Notes under the pieces: model-generated
Databases searched by the model: none
What the model saw: only the letters and a program-made list of their open reading frames with translations
Told to the model about the DNA's origin: nothing
Shown here: positions 22,755 to 33,918 of the stretch, piece by piece
Position numbering within the stretch: the first letter of the stretch is position 1
Layout of the letters: each line of letters begins with the position of its first letter
NCBI GenBank assembly: GCA_023014365.1
Contig: JAEBUN010000030.1
Location: 1-64,000 of the forward strand
Length of the DNA stretch: 64,000 nucleotides
Source of the DNA: Lepiota brunneoincarnata
Lineage: Eukaryota > Basidiomycota > Agaricomycetes > Agaricales > Agaricaceae
Direction of reading: 5' to 3'
Translations under genes and position numbers: made by a program

Positions 22755-22775
22755 GAGTTGTATGGAAAACAACTC
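22755..22775 (+). other. Conserved hairpin just upstream of the E2 3' LTR
   Basis: GAGTTGT and ACAACTC form a 7-bp stem between the last ORF and the LTR. The old copy keeps the same stem at 60437-60458 with a loop of different length. There is no clear polypurine tract here, so the hairpin may matter for plus-strand priming or RNA processing. Confidence 0.4.
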
Positions 22776-22790
22776 TAGAAACGGACCTAA

Positions 22791-23176
22791 TGTTATCAGA
22801 AACCACATCAGAAGGACGGTTACTTTTAGCTCACATTCCCATGTCACTATGAAACTATCAGTAGTGTACATCAGAAGGACTATTCTTAGTATACGCCTCA
22901 TGTTTACTTATCTCTGACTCATAGTTACCCCGGTCTGGACCATTATAGTAGGAGTACAGCCACACTTAAAAGTATATAAGGATACAGTACAATACCTTGT
23001 ATCCTTATCTTAGTGTTATACAGTTCTTGCCTCCTATACCTCTTTGCCCTTAAACCGGCTGGACTATAGTGCTCCGTCGTCTCTAAGTCACGCCTAGTAG
23101 GACAAGACCAAGTCTGTATAGACATCTTGCCACGAACGCCGTGCTACTCAAGAGCGAACCCCTAACCCGGGTAACA
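22791..23176 (+). repeat. 3' LTR of E2
   Basis: 386 bp. I see no difference from the 5' LTR at 15265-15650. Followed by the target duplication CTGTG. Confidence 0.97.
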
Positions 23177-23405
23177 CTGTGTTCAAGATATCAGTAATAC
23201 AACATATTCAGATAATGCTAGATTGCGATGGAAATTGACTACACATGCATGCCAAAGGCATGGATTGTGGTCAGTTTCCTGCTGTGTTGACAATACAAGT
23301 AACATAAGATATTCAGACAATGCTAGATTGCAATGGAAATTGATTACATATGCATGCCAAAGGCATGGATTATGGTCAGTTTCCTGCTGAATTCAAGATA
23401 TAAAT
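23177..23405. repeat. 105-bp hairpin repeats, continuation after E2
   Basis: Two units with hairpin centres near 23250 and 23355. They continue in register the array cut at 15264. Confidence 0.85.
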
Positions 23406-23420
23406 AACATAACATACTTT

Positions 23421-24060
23421 ATAGTTCAAATAGCAAAGACCTGACAAAAGTCCAGAAGGGAATCAATAGGGGGAATGTAGAGTAACAATAATTACACTGT
23501 AATTCTAAAGGAAATTCATCCCAGAGCCCTGTATGCTTTCTGCATCTTTACTATTTGGTCCCGGACTACCCATCCAATGGGTACACATACCCCCAAGGTC
23601 CTGGACCAGATTGATATGAATGATATTGTGCAGCACTCAATTCCCTTTTGTGCAAGAGACTCAATATCCCTGCTCATATACTTATTCCCCTCACGCAAAA
23701 CCTGTGATTCACGTGTAGTACATCTGCAGCATAATTCCCAAGCAATCCATAAATAAATCGATAGGTGGAATATTGAGCAAGCGGAATCCTTTGGAAATAT
23801 GGAAATCTGGCCATTGCTGACAAATGCAGATCAATGCTCATCTTCTCATGCTTAAACAGATGGCTTCCAGCCACCAAGTTGAGCTGTCTCTCTCCAGCCA
23901 TAAAAAATTGCAAAAAATTCGGAAAATATTAAAACCATACTTAGTGTCAAACAAGACCAAGCAGTACACCAAAAAATCATCATAAATCACAAAGAAAAAC
24001 ATAAAAATAATCGTAAAAATTCAGGAAAGTTAGAAATAAATTACAGATAAATCTAACTGC
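23421..24060. repeat. Partial R-unit block
   Basis: Aligned with the second half of the 1.2-kb R block (GACCTCGCAAAA-like start, AATTACACTGTAATT, the calls around CACGTGTAGTACATC, AATAAATTACAGATAAATCTAACTG). The first half, including the AGAATGGGAC marker, is missing here. Confidence 0.75.
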
Positions 24061-24089
24061 CCAGGTACAGGTGACAATAATCAATAAGA

Positions 24090-24400
24090 TTAGGATAATT
24101 CTAGATTGTGATAGAAAATGACCACACATCTATACTGTGTCCAAGATATATATAACATAATGTATTTAGACAATGCTAAAATCAAGATAATGCTAAATTG
24201 CTATGGAAAATGACCACACACTCATGCCAAAGGCATGTGTTGTGGTCAGTTTCATGCTGTGTTCAACATACAAGTAGCATAACATGTTCAGACAATGCTA
24301 GATTGCAATGGAAAGTGATTACACACACATGCCAAAGGCATGTGTTGTGGTCAGTTTCATACTGTGCTCAAGATATAAGTAAAATCACAGACTTAGACAA
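24090..24400. repeat. 105-bp hairpin repeats, variant with longer stem
   Basis: Units near 24220 and 24325 read ACACATGCC-aaa-GGCATGTGT with flanking TGACCACA/TGTGGTCA, extending the stem relative to other units. Confidence 0.8.
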
Positions 24401-24498
24401 TGCTTAACCATGTTAGGAAGTAACTGTTAAATAAAGTGACAGATCACTTATTAGTTAGTAACGAATTATGATATATAAGTAATTAGTTGTTATGTACA

Positions 24499-24567
24499 CC
24501 CATCCCTTGGGGATGTCAATTAGTGGACACCGAGTTTCACGCCTCGTGTCCATTTTGACAGGATGGG
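24499..24567. other. Isolated long imperfect hairpin
   Basis: Arms pair as CCCATCC (24499-24505)/GGATGGG (24561-24567), TGTCAA (24514-24519)/TTGACA (24555-24560), TGGACAC (24524-24530)/GTGTCCA (24546-24552) and GAG/CTC, with an 8-base loop. That is about 23 pairs with small bulges. It is not part of the other R units. A structured RNA, a MITE relic or a cruciform are all possible. Confidence 0.5.
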
Positions 24568-25002
24568 ACCTTAGACTAGCCAAATCCTATTATGTGAAGG
24601 GGAGTTACATACGAAGAACCTTTACACTTGACCAAATCAGTGGGCTTATCAAATCACACTATTATTAACAACGTGTGAATACATCAGTGATTGTTGATCA
24701 ACTCGAGCTAGTGACTAGTGATCAGTGTGTCACTGATACTATTGACTCTACTCAGTTCAACAGTAACCACATCCATGCCCGAGTTATAGTTGATTTTGAA
24801 TTTCAAACAATTAGCACACTCCAAGTGCCCAGGCCAAAGGGTCTGGGCATCTATTCAGATAATGCTAAGGTCATCAAATACAATCATGTGATCTATTCAG
24901 TGATGCACAAACAGATGTAAACAAAGTCATGTGACTTCCAAAACCCTTTTTTTCACTCATATCTTTCTAAACTTAACTATAATGCTAAAGTCACCCAAAT
25001 AT

Positions 25003-27525
25003 GTGTGCCGAAGGCACACGAGCGTAAGCTTGTCTATAAGAGAATGGGACAACGAGCCTGGGATGATGGCTGATGACCAATTTTTAGTCAGCGCTGACCA
25101 ATCCTGACATAATATTTTCTGATTGGCTGGCTGAGGGGGTGGATTCCAAGGAGGGGGCCTGGGGGCCTATACATTTGGGGATCTGGAGGGGTGGATAGCG
25201 AGATGTGAACGGCGAAATTAGTAAGCAGGTTGATAGGAAGAATGATGAGGAATAAATTGATCTTTGTGGGGGAAGAGGTGTCTGTAGAGGGTTGGGAAAT
25301 GGTTCAATGGCATTGATACTTGGGATTCCGATTGGGGCATGCTGGCCCTCCCCTTTCGCGAAGACGCAAAGCAAATCAATATAGAGAACAATGAGGAATA
25401 ACACCTTTGATGGGAATATTGATGGGGGTATTCCCGGTGCCAGAGGCGTTCGTTTGCAATGTAAATTTGGGAGTGGGGAGCGGCTATAGGCATGGCAATC
25501 CTCTGATTTAACGAGTATTTATTAATAGGTGGAATGTTGAGCAATTGGACATGGGCTTTGATGGCCCATCAGAGGGGAAAATGCAAAAAGCGCATTTGAG
25601 TGGCTTCCACTGGCTCAATTGCTACAATAATTTGGTACTAATTTGGGGTACAAACTGCGAAGACCTCGCAGAAATCTGGAACAGAATCAATAGGGAGAAT
25701 GTGGAGGAATAGTAATTACACTGTAATTTAAAAGGAAATTCATCCCAGGGCCCTGCAATTATCCTATATCTTTGCTACATTGACACATGTTACCCCTCAT
25801 CTACGTGCACATGCCCTCAAAGTCCTGGACCATACCCATAGGAACAATATAGTGCAACACTCACTTTCATTTTGTACATGATATTGAATATCTCCGCTCA
25901 TATACTCATTCCCCTCGCGCCAAACCTGGGATTCACGTGTCATACATCCCCATCATGGCCTGCAAGCAATCCACAAATAAATCAATAGGTGGAATGTTGA
26001 GCAATCGGAATTTCTTTGGGAACATGGAAATTCTGGCAATTGCTGACACATCCGGATCAATCCCCACCTGAGCTTCTCACGCCCCGTCCACCATTGATCT
26101 TCCTGCCACCATCCCTCTCCAGCCATAAAAAATCGCTAAAAATACGCTTAAATTCGTGGAAATTCGGATAATATTAGAAGAATACTTATTGTTCAACAAG
26201 ACCAAGCAATATATCCAAAATCATTGTAAATAGCAAATAAAACATAAAGATAATTGTAAAAATTCAGGAAAATTAGAAATAAATTAAAGATAAATCTAAC
26301 TGCTCAGTTACAGGTGAGAGAAATGCAAAGTAAATTGATGTAATCAATGCTAAGATCAGGATAGTGGTAAATTGTGATAGAAAGTAACCACACATGCATG
26401 CCAACAGCATGGATTGTGGTTAGTTTCATACTGTGTTTAAAATATAAGTAGTATAAGATATTCAGACAATGCTAGATTGTGATGGAAATTGATCACACAT
26501 GCATGCCAAAGGCATGGATTGTGGTCAGTTTCCTGCTGTGTTCACAATATAAATAACACAACATATTCAGACAATGCTAGATTGTGATAGAAATTGACCA
26601 CCCACTACTGTGTTCAAATATAAGTAATATATTATACCTAGACAATGCTAAGATTAGGATAATGCTAAATTGCAATGGAAATTGACCACACATGCATGCT
26701 GGAGGCATGGATTGTGGTCAGTTTCATGCTGTGTTCAAGATATAAGTAATATAACATATTCAGACAATACTAAATTGTGATGGAAATTGACCACGCATGC
26801 ATGCTGAAGGCATGAATTGTAGTCAGTTCCCTACTGAATTCAAGATATAAATAACACAACATACTTAGATAATACTAAGCTTTAGATAATATAAACAACT
26901 AGCACACTCCAAGTGCCCAGGCCAAAGGGTCTGGGCATCCATTCAGATAATGCTAAGGTCATCAAGATATTGATTAACATAATCATGTAATCCATTCAGT
27001 GAATGCCAAAGTCATCAAAGCATTGATAAACAAGATCATGTGATCTATTCAGTCACTTATAAACATCAGTAAATAAGGTCATGTGACTTCCAAAAAAAAA
27101 ATTTCACTCAAAATCTCTAAACTTAACTATAATGCTAAAGTCATCCAAATTTGTGTGTAAGCTCAGGCATGTATTGTGATTATTTTCATGCTGTATTTAA
27201 TATATAAGTAATATAACATACCTAGGTAATACTAAGCTTCAGATAATATAAACAATTGTTACACTCCAAGTGCCCAGGCTGAAGGGTCTGGGCATCTATT
27301 CAGATGATGCTAAAGTCATTAAAATAATGTTAAATGCAATCATGTGATCCAGAAAAAACTTATACTAAATTCATTTAACTAACAGATTTCAAGTACTCAA
27401 ACCATCTCAAATAATACCAAAGTCATTAAAACATTCATAAATAAGGTCATGTGATCAAAATACAGACAAACAAATATCATCAAATAAAGTCATGTGACCT
27501 AACAAAATTTTGTTATTATACTCCC
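25003..27525. repeat. R unit (2.5 kb)
   Basis: Begins with the double hairpin GTGTGCC-GAA-GGCACAC then CGAGC-GTAA-GCTTG, followed by AGAATGGGAC, the 1.2-kb block, 105-bp repeats (about 26370-26870) and a long tail with two TGCCCAGG...CTGGGCA hairpins. Very similar to the unit at 29607-31870. No gene. Confidence 0.85.
26370..26870. repeat. 105-bp hairpin repeats in the second full R unit
   Basis: Hairpins near 26395, 26500, 26690 and 26797. The unit near 26590 has lost its hairpin (CCACCCACTACTG). One unit reads CATGCCAACAGCATGG with a changed loop. Confidence 0.85.
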
Positions 27526-29606
27526 TGTGCCGAAGGCACAGCTAGGGTCTTACCCTAGTCTTATAGAGAATGGGACAAGGCCGTGGGATGATGGGGGGAT
27601 GACTCAGCTTAGTCAGTTCTGACATAATATTTTCTGATTGGCTGGCTGGGAGGGTCAATGGCAAGGAGGGGGTTTGGGATTCTATAAATTTGGGGATCTG
27701 GGGGGGTAGATGGTGAGATGTGAACGGCAAAGAAACCAAGGAAGTTGATAGAAAGAATGTTGAGAAATAAATTGATCTTTCTGCGGAATGAAGGGGGCAT
27801 GGAGGGTGCTACAGCAGCTCAATCAGCACGATACCTTGGGGGCCTTGGGAGGCCTATTGGCCCTCCCCTCCGGCGAAGGCGCAAAGCAAGTCAATAGAGA
27901 GAGTATTGAGCAATAACACCGTTGATGGGAATATTGATGGAAGTATTCCCAGTGCCAGAGGCGTTCGCTTGCAATGTAAATTTGGGATTGGGGAGCGGCC
28001 GTAAGCGCTGCAATGCTCTGATTTAATGGGTATTTATCGATAGGTGGGATGTTGAGGAATTGGACATGGCCCCTGATGGCCATCAGAGGGGAAAATGCAA
28101 AAAGCGCATTTCGAGTGGCTTCCACTGGCTCAATTGCTACAATACCTTTGGGCCCCTTTGGGGTACAGATCGCAAAGACCTCGCAAAAATCTGGAACGGA
28201 ATCAATAGGGAGATTGTGGAGAAATCGTAATTACATTGTAATTCTGAAGGAAATTCGTCCCAGGGCCCTGCATTTATTTGGAATATTCGCCGCTTGGTCC
28301 GATGTTACCCCTCTTATGGGTGGACATGTCCTCAAAGTCCTGAAGCATATTAATAGGCACAATATTGTGCAACACTCAGTTTTATATTGGACATGAGATT
28401 CAATATCTCCGCTTATATGCTCATTTCCATCGCGCCAAACCTGGGATTCACGTGTCTTACAGCTCCACCATGGCCCCCAAACAATCCGCAAATATATCGA
28501 TAGGTGGAATGTCGAGCAATTGGAATTTCTTTGGAAACATCGAGATTCTGGCAATTGCTGACAAATCCGGATCAATGCCCATCTGAGCTTCTCACGCTCA
28601 GTCCACCATTGATCTTCCTGCCACCATCCAGCCATAAAAATTCGCTAAAAATACGCATAAATTCCCAAAAATTTGGATAATATTGGATACATCCAACATC
28701 ATTGTAAATCACAAATAAACTGTAAAAATAATTGTTAAAAATTCAGGAAAATTAGACATAAATTAAAGATAAATCTAACTGCTCAGTTAATAGTGGAAAT
28801 TTGATATAATCAATACTAAGTGACCACACACCCATACTATGTCCAAGATATAAGTAACATGATTAGGATAATGCTAAATTGCGATGGAAATTGACCACAC
28901 ATGCATGCCTCTGGCATGGATTGTGGTCAGTTTCATGATGTGTTTAAGATATAAGTAGTATAACATATTCAGATAATGCTAGATTATGATGGAAATTGAT
29001 CACACATGCATGCCGAAGGCATGGATTGTGGTCAGTTTCCTGCTATGTTCACAACATAAGTAACATAAGATATTCAGACAATGCTAGATTGCGATGGAAA
29101 TTGATCACACATGCATGCCGAAGGCATGGATTGTGGTCAGTTTCCTGCTGTGTTCAAGATATCAGTAACACAACATATTCAGATAATGCTAGATTGTGAT
29201 GGAAATTGACTACACATGCATGCCGAAGGCATGGATTGTGGTCAGTTTCCTGCTGTGTTCACAATACAAGTAATATAAGATATTCAGACAATGCTAGATT
29301 GCAATGGAAATTGAGTACATATGCATGCCAAAGGCATGGATTGTGGTCAGTTTCCTGCTGAATTCAAGATATAAATAACATAACATACTTAGATAATACT
29401 AAGCTTTAGATAATATAAACAATTAGCACACTCCAAGTGCCCAGGCCGAAGGGTCTGGGCATCTGTTCAGATAATGCTAAGGTCATCAAATAAGATCATG
29501 TGATCAATTCATTCAATACCAAACATCAGTAAACAAAGTCATGTGACTTTCAAAAAACTTTTTTTTCACTCAAATCTTTCCTATAATGCTAAAGTCGCCC
29601 AAATAT
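27526..29606. repeat. R unit (2.1 kb)
   Basis: Starts with TGTGCC-GAA-GGCACA (27526-27540) and CTAGGGT-CTT-ACCCTAG (27542-27558). The second hairpin has a sequence unrelated to CGAGC-GTAA-GCTCG of other units but sits in the same place. The 1.2-kb block here resembles the 13.7-14.9 kb unit more than the 25 kb unit. Confidence 0.85.
28890..29390. repeat. 105-bp hairpin repeats, most regular stretch
   Basis: Five units at almost exactly 105-bp spacing with hairpins near 28903, 29010, 29115, 29220 and 29325. Loops are TCT, GAA, GAA, GAA and AAA, while the CATGCC/GGCATG stem is constant. Confidence 0.9.
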
Positions 29607-31870
29607 GTGTGCCGAAGGCACACGAGCGTAAGCTCGTCTTATAGAGAATGGGACGTCGAGGGTGGGATGATGGGTGCTGAGTCAGAGCTGACTAAGATTT
29701 GTCATGCTGACATAAAATTATCTGATTGGCTGGCTGGGGGGGTCAATGACAAGGAGGGGGTTTGGAATTCTATAATTCTGGGGATCTGGGGGGGTGGATA
29801 GCGAGATGTGAACGGCGAAATTACGAAGCAGGTTGATAGAAAGAATGTTGAGGAATAAATTGATCTTTGTGGGGGAAGAGGTGTTTGTAGAGGGTTGGGA
29901 AATGGTTCAATGGCAATGATACTTGGGATTCCGGCTGGGGCGCACTGGCTCTCCCCCTTCGCGAAGACGCAAAGCAAATTGATAGAGAGAACAATGAGGG
30001 ATAACACCTTTGATGGGGATATTGATGGGGGTATTCCCAGTGCCAGAGGCGTTCGTTTGCAATGTAAATATGGGATTGGGGAGCGGCTATAGGCATGGCA
30101 ATCCTCTGATTTAACGAGTATTTATTCATCGGTGGGATGTTGAGCAATTGAGCATGGGCTTTGATGGCCCATCAGAGGGGAAAATGCAAAAAGCGTATTT
30201 GAGTGGCTTCCACTGGCTCAATTGCTACAATACTTTGGATCTCATTTGGGGTACAAACTGCGAAGACCTCGCAAAAATCTGGAACAGAATCAATAGGAAG
30301 AATGTGGAGGAATAGTAATTACACTGTAATTTAAAAGGAAATTCATCCCAGGGCCCTGCAATTATCCTAAATCTTTGCTACATTGGCACATGTTACCCCT
30401 CATCTATGTGCACATGCCCTCAAAGTCCTGGACCATACCCATAGGAACAATATAGTGCAACACTCAATTTCATTTTGTACATGATATTGAATATCTCCGC
30501 TCATATACTCATTCCCCTCGCGCCAAACCTGGGATTCACGTGTCATACATCCCCATCATGGCCTCCAAGCAATCCACAAATAAATCAATAGGTGGAACGT
30601 TGAGCAATCGGAATTTCTTTGGGAACATGGAAATTCTGGCAATTGCTGACACATCCGGATCAATGCCCACCTGAGCTTCTCACGCCCCGTCCACCATTGA
30701 TCTTCCTGCCACCATCCCTCTCCAGCCATAAAAAATCGCTAAAAATACGCTTAAATTCGTGGAAATTCGGATAATATTAAAAGAATACTTATTGTTAAAC
30801 AAGACCAAGCAATATATCCAAAATCATCGTAAATAGCAAATAAAACCATAAAGATAATTGTAAAAATTCAGGAAAATTAGAAATAAATTAAAGATAAATC
30901 TAACTGCTCAGTGAGAGAAATGCAAAGTAAATTGATATAATCAATGCTAAGATCAGGATAGTGGTAAATTGTGATAGAAAGTAACCACACATGCATGCCA
31001 ACAGCATGGATTGTGGTTAGTTTCATACTGTGTTTGAAATATAAGTAGTATAAGATATTCAGACAATGCTAGATTGTGATGGAAATTGATCACACATGCA
31101 TGCCAAAGGCATGGATTGTGGTCAGTTTCCTGCTGTGTTCAAGATATCAGTAACACAACATATTCAGATAATGCTAGATTGCGATGGAAATTGACTACAC
31201 ATGCATGCTAAAGGTATGGATTGTGGTCAGTTTCCTGCTGTGTTCACAATATAAGTAACACAACATATTCAGACAATGCTAGATTGTGATAGAAATTGAC
31301 CACCCACTACTGTGTTCAAATATAAGTAACATATTATACCTAGACAATGCTAAGATTAGGATAATGCTAAATTGCAATAGAAATTGACCACACATACATG
31401 CTGGAGGCATGGATTGTGGTCAGTTTCATGCTGTGTTCAAGATATAAGTAATATAACATATTCAGACAATACTAAATTGTGATGGAAATTGAGCACACAT
31501 GCATGCTGAAGGCATGGATTGTAGTCAGTTCCCTACTGAATTCAAGATATAAATAACATAACATACTTGAATAATACTAAACTTTAGATAATATAAACAA
31601 CTAGCACACTCCAAGTGCCCAGGCTGAAGGGTCTGGGCATCTATTCAGATAATGCTAAAGTTATTAAAATATTGTTAAATGCAATCATGTGATCCAGAAA
31701 AAACTTATACTAAATTCATATAACTAACAGATTTCAAGTACTCAAACCATCTCAAATAATACCAAAGTCATCAAAACATTCATAAATAAGGTCATGTGAT
31801 CAAAATTCAGGCAAACAAATATCACCAAATAAAGTTATGTGACCTGACAAAAATTTATTATTATACTCCC
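29607..31870. repeat. R unit (2.3 kb)
   Basis: Starts GTGTGCC-GAA-GGCACAC (29607-29623), then CGAGC-GTAA-GCTCG (29623-29636). Near-duplicate of 25003-27525 through block, repeats (30980-31560) and tail, which implies recent unequal exchange or segmental duplication. No gene. Confidence 0.85.
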
Positions 31871-32312
31871 TGTGCTGAAAGCACAGCTAGGGTCTTACCC
31901 TAGTCTTATAGAGAATGGGATGTCGGGGGTGGGATGATGGGTGCTGAGTCAGAGCTGACTAAGATTTGTCATGCTGACATAAAATTATCTGATTGGCTGG
32001 CTGGGGGGGTCAATGACAAGGAGGGGGTTTGGAGTTCTATTAACCACACATGCATGCCAACAGTATGGATTGTGGTTAGTTTCATACTGTGTTTAAAATA
32101 TAAGTTGCATAAGATATTCAGACAATGCTAGATTGCGATAGAAATTGATCACACATGCATGCTGAAGGCATGGATTGTGGTCAGTTTCATACTGTGTTCA
32201 AAATATAAGTAATATAGCATATTCAGACAATGCTAGATTGTAATGGAAAGTGTCCACACAAGCATGCTGAAGGCATATATTGTGCTCAGTTTCATACTGT
32301 GTTCAAGATATA

Positions 32313-32519
32313 CAGTGACCCACAAAACTGTTCCAATGTTTTGTACTTTTGACTTAAAGTAGTAATAGCTCAGTAAATAAAATAGCTAAATTTGTGAATA
32401 TATTTATAAACATAGCCAAATATGTCATATCTGACCCTGCGAAGTCGCATTATGTAATACTTCTAAAGGAGGCAATTATGAATTTTGTAAGCATTTTAAG
32501 TCATTGGAACAGTTTTGTT
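32313..32519 (+). repeat. Left terminal inverted repeat of the Tc1 element
   Basis: The outer end has ACAAAACTGTTCCAATG followed by ACTTAAA. The inner end has the same core in inverted orientation (TTTAAGTCATTGGAACAGTTTTGT). Each TIR therefore holds two putative transposase sites facing each other. Confidence 0.9.
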
Positions 32520-32606
32520 AATGGTAATTTTTAATACTAATCCAAGCAATCACATGACTCCATTGATTGTGAATCAACAAGATCATGTGACCACGTGTCT
32601 TTGACA

Positions 32607-32614
32607 TATAAATA
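32607..32614 (+). promoter_or_regulatory. TATA box of the Tc1 transposase
   Basis: TATAAATA, 48 bases before the ATG at 32662. Confidence 0.5.
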
Positions 32615-32661
32615 GATGTGCTGACAGCCATGTCCCATCATTCTCAACCCCCCTACCTACC

Positions 32662-33678
32662 ATGAAGCCATTATCTTCTACTCTAAAGCAAACCATCCTC
32701 TCTTTGCTAAATTCTCATCATTCCTATACTAAAATTGAGGCAATTACTGGTGTTGGGCGCAGTACCATATCCAGGCTAGCCTCTAAAAATTGTTCCAGCC
32801 TTACTAAATCACTTGGAGGACGTCCTTCAAAACTCTCTACCACTAATATTCGGCATGCTATCCATCTTATCTCTGCTGGCAAGGCTGAAACTGCTGTAGA
32901 TATAGCCAAATCTCTTGCTCCCATCATTGGGACATCAGTCTCTTCACAGACTGTAGCAAGGCATCTCAAACAGGCAGGAATGAAGGCTGTAGTCAAGCAA
33001 AAAAAGCCTTTACTCTCTGACAAGCATAGGAGGGCTAGGCTGGATTTTGCTCTGACACACCAGCATTGGACTATGGAGGACTGGAAGCTGGTTGTATGGT
33101 CTGATGAGACCAAAATTAATCGTTTGGGGTCAGATGGGAGGAAGTGGGGATGGAAAAAGAAGGGAGAGGGGCTTAGTGAAAGATTGGTCAAGGGAACTCT
33201 GAAGTATGGAGGAGGATCAGTGATGGTTTGGGGCTGTATGCTGTGGGATGGCCCAGGCTATGCAGTGAGGATTGATGGAAGGATGGATGCAGAGTTGTTT
33301 GTGCAAATTTTGGAGGAAGATTTGAAGAAGAGTCTCCGGTGGTACAAGCTTAAACCCCGAGATATTATCTTTCAGCAAGATAATGACCCCAAACACAAGA
33401 GTACACTGGCCAAAGAATGGTTTCAAAAAAATCATTTTAGGCTCCTAACCTGGCCAGCACAGTCACCTGACCTCAATCCCATTGAACACTTATGGGAATA
33501 TGTGAAGAGAAAGTTGGGAAAGTATGAATCTCCTCCCAAGGGTATGGAGGAGTTGTGGCAGAGGGTAGAAAAGGAGTGGGATGCTATTCCAGCTTCTGAG
33601 TGTCAGAAGTTAATTGAAAGTATGCCTAGAAGAGTAGCAGCTGTACTCAAAGCCAGGGGGGGCTACTCTAAGTACTAG
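32662..33678 (+). CDS. Tc1/mariner transposase (DD34E)
   Basis: 338 residues, no intron. The N-terminal helix-turn-helix (about 8-50, SLLNSHHSYTKIEAITGVGRSTISRL) and the second DNA-binding region (about 60-110) bind the TIRs. The catalytic triad is D148 (WSDETKIN), D240 (QQDNDPKHKS) and E275 (SPDLNPIEHLWEY), with 34 residues between the last two, the classical Tc1 spacing. All catalytic residues are present and there is no stop. Cut-and-paste transposition into TA is expected. Full length for the family, so this copy could be active. The 155-aa frame on the other strand is a shadow. Confidence 0.96.
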   Translation: MKPLSSTLKQTILSLLNSHHSYTKIEAITGVGRSTISRLASKNCSSLTKSLGGRPSKLSTTNIRHAIHLISAGKAETAVDIAKSLAPIIGTSVSSQTVARHLKQAGMKAVVKQKKPLLSDKHRRARLDFALTHQHWTMEDWKLVVWSDETKINRLGSDGRKWGWKKKGEGLSERLVKGTLKYGGGSVMVWGCMLWDGPGYAVRIDGRMDAELFVQILEEDLKKSLRWYKLKPRDIIFQQDNDPKHKSTLAKEWFQKNHFRLLTWPAQSPDLNPIEHLWEYVKRKLGKYESPPKGMEELWQRVEKEWDAIPASECQKLIESMPRRVAAVLKARGGYSKY

Positions 33679-33711
33679 AAATAATAGGATAGCCTAGTAT
33701 AATATGTCATT

Positions 33712-33918
33712 GACAAAACCGTTCCAATGACTTAAAATGATTACAAAATTCATAATTGCCTAATTTGGAAGTATTACATGACGCAACTTTGCAGAGTCAG
33801 ATATGACATATTTGGCTATGTTTATAAATATATTCACAAATATGGCTATTTTATTTACTGAGCTATTACTACTTTAAGTCAAAAGTACAAAACATTGGAA
33901 CGGTTTTGTGGGTCACTG
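33712..33918 (-). repeat. Right terminal inverted repeat of the Tc1 element
   Basis: Reverse complement of the left TIR with a few differences (for example CGTTCC for TGTTCC). Ends GGGTCACTG before the TA duplication. The inner inverted core is also kept. Confidence 0.9.

Larger units (their letters stand above)
15265..23176 (+). mobile_element. E2, complete young chromodomain Ty3/gypsy LTR retrotransposon
   Basis: 7912 bp, with 386-bp direct LTRs that look identical base for base, and the 5-bp duplication CTGTG at 15260-15264 and 23177-23181. It was inserted into a 105-bp hairpin repeat. Order: LTR, self-priming site, gag, damaged protease, RT/RNase H/integrase/chromodomain, two overlapping ORFs, LTR. 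The identical LTRs imply recent insertion, yet gag has an in-frame TGA and the protease region is frame-broken, so it may have been moved in trans. Confidence 0.96.
32313..33918 (+). mobile_element. Intact-looking Tc1/mariner transposon
   Basis: 1606 bp bounded by terminal inverted repeats of about 207 bp that begin CAGTGACCCACAAAACTG. It is flanked by TA on both sides (32311-32312 and 33919-33920), the Tc1/mariner target. It carries a single uninterrupted transposase ORF. Inserted in a 105-bp repeat of the R array. Confidence 0.96.

Noticed and set aside
28890..29390. Regularly spaced 105-bp palindromic repeats as a CRISPR array
   Set aside because: The whole 105 bp repeats with only small differences. 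There are no unique spacers, and the surroundings are eukaryotic.
32724..33191. 155-residue minus-strand ORF
   Set aside because: Shadow of the Tc1 transposase frame.
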